A DNA stretch of 64,000 bases from the NCBI GenBank assembly GCA_020845705.1, contig JADLFH010000030.1:1-64000 (forward strand), given 5' to 3'. Origin of the DNA: Microthrixaceae bacterium. GTDB taxonomy: Bacteria > Actinomycetota > Acidimicrobiia > Acidimicrobiales > Microtrichaceae. A program made the translations under genes and the position numbers. Below, piece by piece: positions 17,057-25,249 of the stretch (position 1 is its first letter; each line of letters starts with the position of its first letter). Under the pieces are notes generated by a model. It had not been told where the DNA came from and searched no databases. It was given only the letters and a program-made list of their open reading frames with translations.

Positions 17057-18345
17057 TGGCGCTGGTTGCGATCTCGAGCGTGGACATCTGGCTTCTGGTC
17101 GTGGTGGTACTGCTCGTCGGCTTTGCCGCGGTGCTCGCCCTGGCCGAGACCGCCATCACCCGGATGACCCGCGCCCGGGCAGCGGCATTGGTCGACCAAG
17201 GCGTAAAAGGCGGTGAGCGGGTGCTGTCGATCGTCGAGAACCTCGAACGCGACCTCAACGCCGTGTACCTGTCGGTCAACATCGTCCAGACGGTTCAGGC
17301 GGCGCTCGTTGGTGTGCTCTGCGCCAACCTGTTCGGTTCGCTCGGCGTGGTCATCGGCATCGCCCTCAACGTCGTGGTGTTGTTCGTGGTGGCAGAGGCC
17401 GCCCCCAAGACATGGGCGCTCCAACACACCGAACGGGCCGCGCTGCTCACCGCACCGTTGGTGCAGTTCTGCGGGCGTGGCCTGCGCCTGATCGCCAAGG
17501 GCCTGATCGGTGTTGCGAACGTGATCCTTCCGGGCAAGGGGCTCAGCGCGGGGCCCTTCGTAACCGAGGAGGAGATCATCGCCCTCGCCGAGGAAGCGGC
17601 TGAAGCAGGGGGGATCGAGGAGTCCGAGCGGGTGCTGATCCAACAGATCATCCGCTTCGGTGACACCGTTGCCCGCGAGATCATGGTGCCGCGCACCGAC
17701 ATGGTTGCCATGCAGGCCGAGCACCGGGTCACCGACATGGTCGAGGTCGCGATCATGAACGGGCTGTCCAGGTTCCCGGTTTACGGCGAGGGCGTCGATG
17801 ATGTCGTCGGCGTGGTGTTCGCGAAGGATCTGGTGCGGGCCGAGCGCGACGGCGGGGCTGACAGGCCGGTGAGGGACCTGATGCGCCCGGCCTTCTTCGT
17901 TCCCGAGACGAAGCGGGTCGCGGAGCTGTTGGCGGAGATGCAGCAGAACCACACGCACATGGCGATCATCGTCGATGAGTACGGAGGCATCGCCGGGCTG
18001 GTGACCCTCGAAGATCTCCTCGAGGAACTCGTCGGCGAGATAACCGACGAGTTCGACACCGAGGCCCCCGAGTTCGAGATCCTGTCCTCCGGCGACATCC
18101 TGTTGAACGACCCGGCGATGAACGTGGACGACCTCAACGAAGCCGCCGGGCTGGCCCTTCCTGAAGGCGACTGGGACTCGGTCGGGGGACTCGTGTTCTC
18201 CGAGCTGGGCCGGGTTCCCGAGGTTGGCGACAGGGTCTGTGCCGGTGACGCCGAGTTGGTGGTCATGAAGATGGACGGCCGACGCGTGGGGGCCCTCAAG
18301 ATCAGCCGGATCGACGACAAGCGGGCTTCACAGGCCGATGAGTGA
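17056..18345 (+). CDS. CorC/HlyC-type CNNM-CBS transporter protein
   Basis: A 429-residue membrane protein. An N-terminal CNNM (DUF21) domain has about four hydrophobic segments (for example LLVVVVLLVGFAAVLALAET). Two CBS domains follow (EIMVPRTDMVAMQ and VRDLMRPAFFVPETK with HTHMAIIVDEYGG), then a C-terminal CorC_HlyC domain (LPEGDWDSVGGLVFSELG). The family is linked to Mg2+ homeostasis. ATG 17056 is preferred over ATG 17041 because GGAG at 17043-17046 is well placed for it and it couples with the ybeY stop. The stop overlaps the era start. Confidence 0.9.
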   Translation: MALVAISSVDIWLLVVVVLLVGFAAVLALAETAITRMTRARAAALVDQGVKGGERVLSIVENLERDLNAVYLSVNIVQTVQAALVGVLCANLFGSLGVVIGIALNVVVLFVVAEAAPKTWALQHTERAALLTAPLVQFCGRGLRLIAKGLIGVANVILPGKGLSAGPFVTEEEIIALAEEAAEAGGIEESERVLIQQIIRFGDTVAREIMVPRTDMVAMQAEHRVTDMVEVAIMNGLSRFPVYGEGVDDVVGVVFAKDLVRAERDGGADRPVRDLMRPAFFVPETKRVAELLAEMQQNHTHMAIIVDEYGGIAGLVTLEDLLEELVGEITDEFDTEAPEFEILSSGDILLNDPAMNVDDLNEAAGLALPEGDWDSVGGLVFSELGRVPEVGDRVCAGDAELVVMKMDGRRVGALKISRIDDKRASQADE

Positions 18346-19216
18346 GGAACCCGGTTGGGCCGACGATCTGTCCGAGGGCTTCCGCTCCGGGTTCGTGTCG
18401 TTCGTGGGTCGCCCCAACGTGGGTAAGTCGACGCTGCTGAACCGCATCCTCGAGCGCAAGGTCTCGATCGTGTCGGACAAGCCACAGACCACCCGCAACC
18501 AGATTCGTGGCGTACTCAACATGCCCGGGGCGCAGGTTGTGTTCGTCGACACGCCCGGCATCCACAAGCCACGGACTCTGATGGGCTCAAGGCTCAACGA
18601 CACGGCACTCGATGCGGTCATCGACGTGGACGTGGTGTGCCTCGTGGTCGACGCCACAGCGGCCATAGGCGGTGGTGACCAGTGGGTGGCGGATCGTGTA
18701 CCCCACGACGCCGTGGTCGTCCTCAACAAGGTCGACCTGGCCGACGACAACCAGATCCTCCGCCAGCTGGCTAGGGCGGCCGAGTTGGACCGATCCGAGT
18801 ACTTCCCGGTTTCGGCCAAGAGCGGCGAAGGCGTCGTTGCGTTGGTCGATCACCTCGTCTCGCGACTGCCGCCGGGGCCAAAGTGGTATCCCGACGACAT
18901 GGTCTCAGACGTGGAGGAGGCCTTCTGGGTGGCGGAGTTGGTCCGGGAGAAACTGTTGGCCCTCACCCGACGAGAGCTGCCGCACTCCATCGCGTGTCGC
19001 ACCACCGAATGGGAGTGGCCGCGGATTCGCGTCGAGATCCTCGTGGAGCGGGAGTCGCAGAAGCCGATCGTGATCGGCAAGGGCGGATCGGTCCTCAAGC
19101 AGGTCGGCATCGAAGTCCGCCGACAGCTCCCCGAGGGCGCCTTCGTGGAGCTGTACGTGAAGGTGGACAAGGACTGGCAGCGCCGCCCCCGGGCGTTGGA
19201 CCGCCTCGGCTACTGA
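18338..19216 (+). CDS. era: GTPase Era, 30S subunit assembly factor
   Basis: A 292-residue GTPase for 16S rRNA 3'-end maturation and 30S assembly. G1 is GRPNVGKSTLLN, G2 lies in KPQTTRN, G3 is DTPG, and G4 is NKVD (VVVLNKVDLADD). The C-terminal KH domain contains IVIGKGGSVLKQVG. All motifs are intact. It is the last gene of the phoH-ybeY-corC-era operon; its end overlaps the convergent helicase gene by 7 bp. Confidence 0.96.
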   Translation: MSEEPGWADDLSEGFRSGFVSFVGRPNVGKSTLLNRILERKVSIVSDKPQTTRNQIRGVLNMPGAQVVFVDTPGIHKPRTLMGSRLNDTALDAVIDVDVVCLVVDATAAIGGGDQWVADRVPHDAVVVLNKVDLADDNQILRQLARAAELDRSEYFPVSAKSGEGVVALVDHLVSRLPPGPKWYPDDMVSDVEEAFWVAELVREKLLALTRRELPHSIACRTTEWEWPRIRVEILVERESQKPIVIGKGGSVLKQVGIEVRRQLPEGAFVELYVKVDKDWQRRPRALDRLGY

Positions 19217-21186
19217 GGAGTCTGCAACGCTGCGAGGAAGGCCGCGACCTCGTCGAAGTCCTTTGTCCGACGCATCGGCGGCAACGCCGCGATCAGGTCC
19301 CACCGGTAGCTCGTGGCGGTGGCCAGGCGAGGGTCCAAGACGGCGACCACACCCCGATCGTCGCGGTGGCGGATGAGCCGGCCCGCCCCTTGTGCCAGCA
19401 GCGTGGCGGCGCGGGGCAGGTCGATCGTTCGGAACGCGTCGGCGCCCACGGCCTCGCGTCGTGCTTGAAGCAGGGGCTCGTCAGGGCGCGGGAAGGGGAT
19501 CTTGTCGATCGCCACGAGCGACAACGAAGGTCCCGGAACGTCGATGCCCTGCCAGAACCCCATGGTGGCGAACAGGCAGGTGGCGGGCTCCTCGGCGAAG
19601 CGTTCGACGAGCCTTGGCTTGGGCAGCTCGCCTTGTCGGAGGACGGCGTGGTCGAGCCGGGCGCCCAGCTCGTCGGCGGCGTCGTTCATCATCCGGTGGC
19701 TGGTGAACAGCGCGAGGGTGCGTCCGCCGGCGGCCTCGATGAGTCGGGCCAACTCGTCGAGCATCGCGTCGCGGTAGGTGGGTCGGCGCGGATCGGGCAG
19801 CGTGGTGGGGCAGTAGAGGAGACCCTGGTGCTCGAAGTCGAACGGTGTGCCGACGTCGATCTCGTCGACCAACTCGCTCGGCACCTGGAGATCCGCGGCC
19901 AGGCTCGGTGGCACTGTCGCCGAGGTGAGGATCACGGTGGCGGGTCGCTGCGGACCCGACTCGTCGGGCTGGTCGCGAGGCGTGAGGATCTCGAGTCCAC
20001 TGGATTCGGGGTTCCACAGCAACGCGTCGAGCGTGCGGCCGACATCGAGGGGAGCCAACGCCAGGCGCGGGTGGTCCTCGTCGCCCTGCACCCACATCAC
20101 CTCGTCGTCGCCCGGCTCCTGCACGCGGTCGATGTCGAGGACCAACGCGCCGAGAGAGGTCTGTACGCGCAGCACCCTTGTGGCCAGCTCCTGTGACCGG
20201 TTCGTCTCGATGCTGCGTGCGGCCTCGCCGAGGCGCATCAGTGCGTCGCGTCCTTTGTGCAGCACCGCCGCGACCTCATCGGGGACGCCGCGTCGCAGCC
20301 GCGACCCAGCCAGGGGACCGAGCGCGGCGGTGAGGTTCTTCGCGGCGGCGTCCAGGCCGTCGATCGAAGCGTCGTCCGCGATGATGCCTGCTGCCACGCG
20401 CCCGACGGCGGCGAAGGATCCCCCACCGAGCTCGACGCCTGTGGTTGCGGAGATGATGTCGGCCAGCTCGTGGGCTTCGTCGAAGATCACAGCGTCGTGG
20501 TGGGGAAGGAGGCCCACCAGCGACGCCAGGTGCAGCCCGTAGAGATGCGTGTTGACCACGACGACATCGGCTGTCGCGGCGCGACGCCTCGCGGACTCCG
20601 CGAAGCAGTTCTCCCCTTGGGGGCAGTTCCGGGCGCCGGGGCATTCGCGCGGGCCCACGCTGACCTGGGCCCACAGGTAGTCGGATGGCTCGGTGGGCAA
20701 CTCGGCGCGGTCGCCGGTGGCGGTGGTGTCGGCGAAGCTGCGCAGCATTGCGATCTGGGCCTCGCTGACGGGCGCAGGCCCGACGCCGTCGAGGGTGCCC
20801 TGGTGCTGCGGCGCCACCTCGTCGAGGCGTTGCAGGCACAGGTAGTTCGAGCGGCCTTTCAACACCGTCCAGATGAGATCTCGACGCAGGTGGCGGGTGA
20901 GGAACGGCAGCTCCTTGCCGGCGAGCTGGTCCTGGAGCGCTTTGGTGGCGGTGGCCACCACGACACGGCGCCCCAGCAGCAACGGGGGGACCAGGTAGGC
21001 GAGCGACTTGCCGGTGCCGGTGCCGGCCTGGACCACAAGGTGGCGACGGCGGCGCAGAGCACGGTCCACGGCCTTGGCCATCTCGTGCTGGCCGGGGCGG
21101 TGCTCCCCGCTGTCGCCCATGGCCTCGGCGAGGGCGCCGAGCGTGGCATCGACGGGGTCGGTTGCGTCCTCTGGGTGCTCGGCCAT
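19210..21186 (-). CDS. DinG/XPD-like superfamily 2 ATP-dependent DNA helicase
   Basis: A 658-residue helicase. Walker A is QAGTGTGKSLAYL (motif I) and Walker B is DEAH (FDEAHELADI). Four cysteines in a C-x4/5-C spaced stretch (ECPGARNCPQGENCF) match the iron-sulphur cluster of XPD/DinG/YoaA helicases. The C-terminal helicase half includes LAQGAGRLIRHRDDRG. ATG 21184-21186 is used; the frame runs further upstream antisense to uppS and was rejected. The start lies 9 bp from the divergent uppS ATG. It unwinds 5'-tailed DNA and R-loops in its relatives. Confidence 0.88.
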   Translation of the reverse strand: MAEHPEDATDPVDATLGALAEAMGDSGEHRPGQHEMAKAVDRALRRRRHLVVQAGTGTGKSLAYLVPPLLLGRRVVVATATKALQDQLAGKELPFLTRHLRRDLIWTVLKGRSNYLCLQRLDEVAPQHQGTLDGVGPAPVSEAQIAMLRSFADTTATGDRAELPTEPSDYLWAQVSVGPRECPGARNCPQGENCFAESARRRAATADVVVVNTHLYGLHLASLVGLLPHHDAVIFDEAHELADIISATTGVELGGGSFAAVGRVAAGIIADDASIDGLDAAAKNLTAALGPLAGSRLRRGVPDEVAAVLHKGRDALMRLGEAARSIETNRSQELATRVLRVQTSLGALVLDIDRVQEPGDDEVMWVQGDEDHPRLALAPLDVGRTLDALLWNPESSGLEILTPRDQPDESGPQRPATVILTSATVPPSLAADLQVPSELVDEIDVGTPFDFEHQGLLYCPTTLPDPRRPTYRDAMLDELARLIEAAGGRTLALFTSHRMMNDAADELGARLDHAVLRQGELPKPRLVERFAEEPATCLFATMGFWQGIDVPGPSLSLVAIDKIPFPRPDEPLLQARREAVGADAFRTIDLPRAATLLAQGAGRLIRHRDDRGVVAVLDPRLATATSYRWDLIAALPPMRRTKDFDEVAAFLAALQTPQ

Positions 21187-21195
21187 GCCCTGCCC

Positions 21196-21981
21196 ATGAT
21201 GGACCACTGGGCGGAGGCCAACCGCTACGTTGCCCGGGTGGAGCTTTCCGCCCTCGACCGCACCCGCATGCCGCGTCACGTCGCGGTGGTCATGGACGGC
21301 AACGGCCGTTGGGCCCAACGACGGGGCCTGCCCCGAACCGAGGGCCATGCCGCCGGCGAGGAAGCGCTGATGGACGTGATCTGGGGCGCCAGCGACGCTG
21401 GGCTCGGCTGGCTCACCGTGTACGCGTTCTCCACCGAGAACTGGAAGCGCCCCGTCGACGAGGTCCGCTACCTCATGGGGTTCAACGAGCGGCTGCTGTT
21501 GACCCGTCGTGACGAGATCCATGCTCGAAACATCCGCATGCAGTTCCTCGGTCGGCGCGACTGGCGGGTGCCCCGGCGCATCCTGCGCCGCATCGACGAA
21601 ACCCTCGAGCTGACCCGGAACAACACCGGCATGGTGTTGTCGATGGCGTTCAACTACGGCGGGCGCGCCGAGCTGGTCGACGCGGTCAAGTCGATCGTCG
21701 AAGCCAGGGTTCCGGCATCCAAGATCAACGAGAAGACCATCCGTGCGCATCTCTATGACCCGTCGATGCCTGACCCGGAGCTGGTCATTCGCACCTCCGG
21801 TGAGTTGCGCACCTCCAACTTCCTCATGTGGGAGGCGGCCTACAGCGAGCTCGTGTTCACCGACGTGTTGTGGCCCGACTTCCGCCGTGGTGACCTCTTC
21901 GCCGGCATCGCCGAGTTCCAACAGCGCAAGCGCCGCTTCGGCGGCCTCGACGGCCCGCCGTCGTCGAGCGCCTCGGGCTGA
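21196..21981 (+). CDS. uppS: isoprenyl (undecaprenyl) diphosphate synthase
   Basis: About 261 residues if the ATG at 21196 is used (alternatives ATG 21199 and ATG 21270). It is a cis-prenyltransferase that condenses IPP onto an allylic diphosphate to make the lipid carrier for cell-wall synthesis. HVAVVMDGNGRWAQ carries the catalytic Asp and the diphosphate loop, and PELVIRTSGELRTSNFLMW near the C-terminus is diagnostic. The TGA overlaps the recO ATG (TGATG). Product chain length cannot be read from sequence; Actinobacteria often have several paralogues. Confidence 0.94.
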   Translation: MMDHWAEANRYVARVELSALDRTRMPRHVAVVMDGNGRWAQRRGLPRTEGHAAGEEALMDVIWGASDAGLGWLTVYAFSTENWKRPVDEVRYLMGFNERLLLTRRDEIHARNIRMQFLGRRDWRVPRRILRRIDETLELTRNNTGMVLSMAFNYGGRAELVDAVKSIVEARVPASKINEKTIRAHLYDPSMPDPELVIRTSGELRTSNFLMWEAAYSELVFTDVLWPDFRRGDLFAGIAEFQQRKRRFGGLDGPPSSSASG

Positions 21982-22700
21982 TGGCGCTGTATCGCGACAG
22001 CGGAGTGGTGCTGCGCACCTACAAGCTGGGCGAAGCCGACCGCATCGTGGTGTTCCTCACTCGGGGTCGGGGAAAGGTGCGTGCTGTCGCGAAGGGGGTT
22101 CGCAAGACGAAGTCGCGTTTCGGCGGGCGCCTGGAGCCGACCAGCCACGTGAACCTCCAGTTCTACGAGGGCCGCGGCGAGCTCGACATCGTCACCCAGG
22201 CGGAGACCGTCGAACCGTTCCGAGCAGTTCGCGGCTCGCTCGCGAAGATGGAGCGGGCAGTGGCGATGTTGGAGGTGGTCGACCAGGTTGCCCAGGAAGG
22301 TGAGGAGAACCCTGGGCTCTACGACATGTTGGTCGGCGGGCTCCGCACCGTTGAGCACCGTGATTCGCCGCTGGTGGTGCCGGCGTTCTTCCTCAAGCTG
22401 CTCGGCGCCGAAGGCGTGGGGCTGTTCGTCGACGGCTGCATCCAGTGCGGTAGAGAGGACTCGCTGGGATCGATCGACCTCGACGACGGCGGCCTGCGTT
22501 GCGTCGAGCACCCTGGGCCTACCGCGATGTCGGCGAACGCCGTGGTGTTGTTGCAGCAGGTGCTGGGCGGGCACCTCGCGTGGGCGCTGGATCAGCCCGT
22601 CACCGCGGAGGTGTGGGAGGTCGATCATCTGGCGCACGTGGCAATGGAACGCCACGTCGATCGCCGCCTACGAGCCCTTCGCCTCATCGAACGCGCCTGA
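21981..22700 (+). CDS. recO: DNA repair protein RecO
   Basis: A 239-residue RecF-pathway protein. The N-terminal OB fold begins YRDSGVVLRTYKLGEADRIV and contains RGKVRAVAKGVRKTKSRFGG. The C-terminal zinc-binding part has CIQCG and a later C (RCVEH). RecO anneals SSB-coated DNA and loads RecA with RecR. It is translationally coupled to uppS and ends 15 bp before a strong hairpin. Confidence 0.94.
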   Translation: MALYRDSGVVLRTYKLGEADRIVVFLTRGRGKVRAVAKGVRKTKSRFGGRLEPTSHVNLQFYEGRGELDIVTQAETVEPFRAVRGSLAKMERAVAMLEVVDQVAQEGEENPGLYDMLVGGLRTVEHRDSPLVVPAFFLKLLGAEGVGLFVDGCIQCGREDSLGSIDLDDGGLRCVEHPGPTAMSANAVVLLQQVLGGHLAWALDQPVTAEVWEVDHLAHVAMERHVDRRLRALRLIERA

Positions 22701-22714
22701 TTCGGCGCCACGCG

Positions 22715-22748
22715 CAACGGCCCGGATCCGTCGGGACCCGGGCCGTTG
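22715..22748 (+). terminator. hairpin between convergent recO and membrane-protein gene
   Basis: A stem beginning CAACGGCCCGG pairs with CCGGGCCGTTG (11 bp), extended by further pairs past one A/C mismatch, with a small loop. No T tract follows on either strand, so intrinsic termination would be U-tract independent. Its place between two convergent genes favours a bidirectional terminator. Confidence 0.5.
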
Positions 22749-22778
22749 GATTCGGTTCAGGAGGTTGCGCTCAGCCGT

Positions 22779-23681
22779 TCAGGGCGCCACCGCTTCGCCG
22801 TTGCCCTGCCGGTAGACGTTCGCCACCAGTAGTGACTGGATCGGCAGTGTGATGAGCCAGAGGATCCCGAACAGCAGCGACCCGAGCCAGCTTGCAGCGA
22901 CGATGACGATGACCAGCACGATCATCGGCACCAGATTCCGCTTCGCGATGTCCATGCTCGTGCGGAACGCGTCACCGATGCTCGCTCCGGTGTCGAGTGA
23001 CACCATCGGGGCAAAGGCCAGGAAGAAGGCCGCGATGATGCCAGGGATCACGCACGCCAGGGTGCCGGCGATGATGCAGATGCCCGTCACGATGGAGGTG
23101 AGGATGTAAGGCCCGACGTTCTCGGTGCTCGTCAGATGCGCCAGATCCGGTGCCTCACCACGGGTCATCTTGAGAGCGGCGCGGTAGATGCCGATCTGCA
23201 CGATGTAGATCAGGATCCCGAAGACGATCCCGACTCCTATCGCTATGAGGATCGTGGTGAAGAAGCCGGCTCCGCAGTCGATCGAGCTGAAGTCGTCGCT
23301 GATGTTGCAGTCATCAACCGAATCGATGATCGCCCGATTCACGAAGAACTGGACGAGTGACAACAGCACGACAGGCAGCGCCAGAAGGAAGATCTGTGGG
23401 TGCTGGCCCAGCTTCTTGAAGGTCCAGTTGAATGCCGCGCCGATGTCGGCCACACCCGGCTGGTTCATCCCGGGCTGATAGGCCGAATATCCGCCGGGAG
23501 CGCCCGGCGGGGGCGGAGGTGGCGCAGCTCCGTAGCCGCCGGTGGCGGGTTGTGGCGGGAATCCGGGTTGTTGAGGTGGGTATCCGGGTGGCTGACCCGG
23601 GGGGGGTGGTGGAGGCGGTGGCGGAGGTGGTGGCGGTGGGGTTCCGCCGGGAGGGGGTGGTGGATAGTTGGGATCGCTCAT
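22779..23681 (-). CDS. proline-rich integral membrane protein, unknown function
   Basis: A 300-residue protein. Residues 1 to about 85 are proline/glycine rich, with long polyproline runs and PPGYPPQQPGFPPQP-type repeats. The rest has roughly five or six hydrophobic helices (PQIFLLALPVVLLSLVQFF and others) separated by short loops, with two cysteines in an extracytoplasmic loop (DDCNISDD, DCGAG). This layout is common in actinobacterial proteins annotated only as proline-rich membrane proteins. ATG 23681 was chosen at the start of the polar leader MSDPNYPP; the upstream frame is not conserved. It is divergent from glyS. Confidence 0.78.
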   Translation of the reverse strand: MSDPNYPPPPPGGTPPPPPPPPPPPPPPGQPPGYPPQQPGFPPQPATGGYGAAPPPPPPGAPGGYSAYQPGMNQPGVADIGAAFNWTFKKLGQHPQIFLLALPVVLLSLVQFFVNRAIIDSVDDCNISDDFSSIDCGAGFFTTILIAIGVGIVFGILIYIVQIGIYRAALKMTRGEAPDLAHLTSTENVGPYILTSIVTGICIIAGTLACVIPGIIAAFFLAFAPMVSLDTGASIGDAFRTSMDIAKRNLVPMIVLVIVIVAASWLGSLLFGILWLITLPIQSLLVANVYRQGNGEAVAP

Positions 23682-23796
23682 CGACTTCTCGTCCTCGGTA
23701 GGGGAGATAGGACGGGGCCACGCTAGCGGTGGGTTTCGCGGAATCGGCGGTTCTCCGTCATGGACATGGATGGCTGCTCTGTAGCGTGGGTCGCCT

Positions 23797-25116
23797 ATGT
23801 CCGACTCCCCGACCCCTGAGTTGTTCGACAAGATCGTCAACCTCTCGAAACGCCGCGGCTTCGTGTTCCCATCCGCCGAGATCTACGGCGGGTTCCGCTC
23901 CACTTACGACTACGGACCCCTGGGCGTGCTTCTGTTGCGCAACGTGAAGAACGCCTGGTGGCGTTCGATGGTGCAGTTGCGCCACGACGTGGTCGGCCTC
24001 GACGCGTCGATCCTCGGGCCACCCCAGGTGTGGGAGGCGTCGGGGCACCTGGCCAACTTCACCGATCCGCTCGTCGACTGCACCAACTGCAAGATGCGCT
24101 GGCGGCTCGACAAGCTGGACGACCCGGATCTGTGCCCGAACTGCGGCCAACGTGGTGCTTTCACCGAGCCCCGGGCCTTCAACCTGATGTTCAAGACGCA
24201 TGCCGGGCCGGTGGAGGACTCCGGCGCGGTGGCATACCTGCGGCCCGAGACCGCGCAGGGCATGTTCGTGAACTTCGCGAACGTGTTGAACACGTCGCGT
24301 AAACGCCCGCCGTTCGGCATCGCACAGATAGGCAAGTCGTTCCGCAACGAGATCACTCCCGGCAACTTCGTGTTCCGCACCCGCGAGTTCGAGCAGATGG
24401 AGATGGAGTTCTTCGTCCCGCCGGCGGACGCGGCGACTTGGTACGACTACTGGTGCAAGGAGCGCTACCAGTGGTACCTCGACTTGGGCATGCCGGCCGA
24501 CCAGCTCCGGCTGCGGCCCCATGACCCAGACGAGCTGTCCCACTACTCGTCGGGCACGTCGGATGTGGAGTTCCTGTTCCCGTGGGGCTGGGACGAGCTC
24601 GAGGGCATTGCCAACCGGGGCTCCTACGACCTGACCCAGCATTCGAACCACTCGGGCGACAAGTTGGACTTCCTCGATCCCGAGACCAACGAGCGCTACA
24701 CCCCCCATGTGATCGAGCCGGCGGCCGGGGCGACCCGCACCGCCTTCGCATTCCTGCTGGCCGCGTTCCACGAGGACGAAGTAGGTGGTGAGGCCCGCAC
24801 CGTGTTGCGGCTCCATCATCGCCTGGCGCCGTATCAGGTGGCGGTCCTGCCGCTGTCGAAGAAGGTCGAGTTGCAGGGACCTGCACGCGAGGTGTTCGCG
24901 CTGGTCGCCGACCGGTGGATGTGCGATTACGACGAGACCCAGTCGATCGGTCGTCGTTACCGGCGCCAGGACGAGATCGGCACCCCGTATTGCGTCACGA
25001 TCGACTTCGACTCGTTGGAAGACCGCGCGGTGACGGTGCGTGATCGAGACACGATGGCTCAGGACCGGGTGCCGATCGAGGGCGTGGTGGCCTACTTGAA
25101 CGAACGCCTTCTCTGA
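23797..25116 (+). CDS. glyS: glycyl-tRNA synthetase, class II alpha2 type
   Basis: A 439-residue single-chain glycyl-tRNA synthetase. Class II motifs are visible: motif 2 around FRNEITPGNFVFRTREFEQMEMEFF and motif 3 in GATRTAFAFLLAAF. A zinc-binding insertion CTNC...CPNC (about residues 95-117) is intact. The C-terminal anticodon-binding domain starts near YQVAVLPLSKK. A 24-bp tandem duplication begins in the last codons and contains the stop codon (see repeat at 25107). Confidence 0.96.
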   Translation: MSDSPTPELFDKIVNLSKRRGFVFPSAEIYGGFRSTYDYGPLGVLLLRNVKNAWWRSMVQLRHDVVGLDASILGPPQVWEASGHLANFTDPLVDCTNCKMRWRLDKLDDPDLCPNCGQRGAFTEPRAFNLMFKTHAGPVEDSGAVAYLRPETAQGMFVNFANVLNTSRKRPPFGIAQIGKSFRNEITPGNFVFRTREFEQMEMEFFVPPADAATWYDYWCKERYQWYLDLGMPADQLRLRPHDPDELSHYSSGTSDVEFLFPWGWDELEGIANRGSYDLTQHSNHSGDKLDFLDPETNERYTPHVIEPAAGATRTAFAFLLAAFHEDEVGGEARTVLRLHHRLAPYQVAVLPLSKKVELQGPAREVFALVADRWMCDYDETQSIGRRYRRQDEIGTPYCVTIDFDSLEDRAVTVRDRDTMAQDRVPIEGVVAYLNERLL

Positions 25117-25160
25117 CTGCCGACCCAGCCCCTTCTCTGACTGCCGACCCAGCCCCTTCT
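25107..25160 (+). repeat. 24-bp tandem repeat spanning the glyS stop codon
   Basis: Two perfect copies of a 24-bp unit (25107-25130 and 25131-25154) and a partial third copy (25155-25160). The unit starts CCTTCTCTGACTGCCG and the first copy contains the glyS TGA (25114-25116). The partial third copy runs directly into the palindromic element, suggesting slippage or duplication at the junction. Confidence 0.85.
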
Positions 25161-25204
25161 GTGATGCGGGACACGCCAGATCTGTCGTGTCCCGCATCAC
25201 AGAA
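25157..25204. repeat. dispersed palindromic element, copy 1
   Basis: Perfect 19-bp inverted repeat: TTCTGTGATGCGGGACACG (25157-25175), a 10-base spacer, and its reverse complement (25186-25204). It lies between glyS and dnaG. The same sequence, with GAGAC for GGGAC, recurs at 28433 and 45239. Confidence 0.95.
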
Positions 25205-25249
25205 CAGGTGGGGGCAGGGGTGGGGTGGGGGTGCTCATAGGCTGCGCCC

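Noticed and set aside
21187-21921. N-terminal extension of the DinG-like helicase
   Set aside because: The added part is antisense to the conserved uppS gene and not helicase-like.
25107-25204. CRISPR-like repeat near glyS
   Set aside because: The 24-bp units are directly adjacent without spacers and overlap the glyS stop codon.
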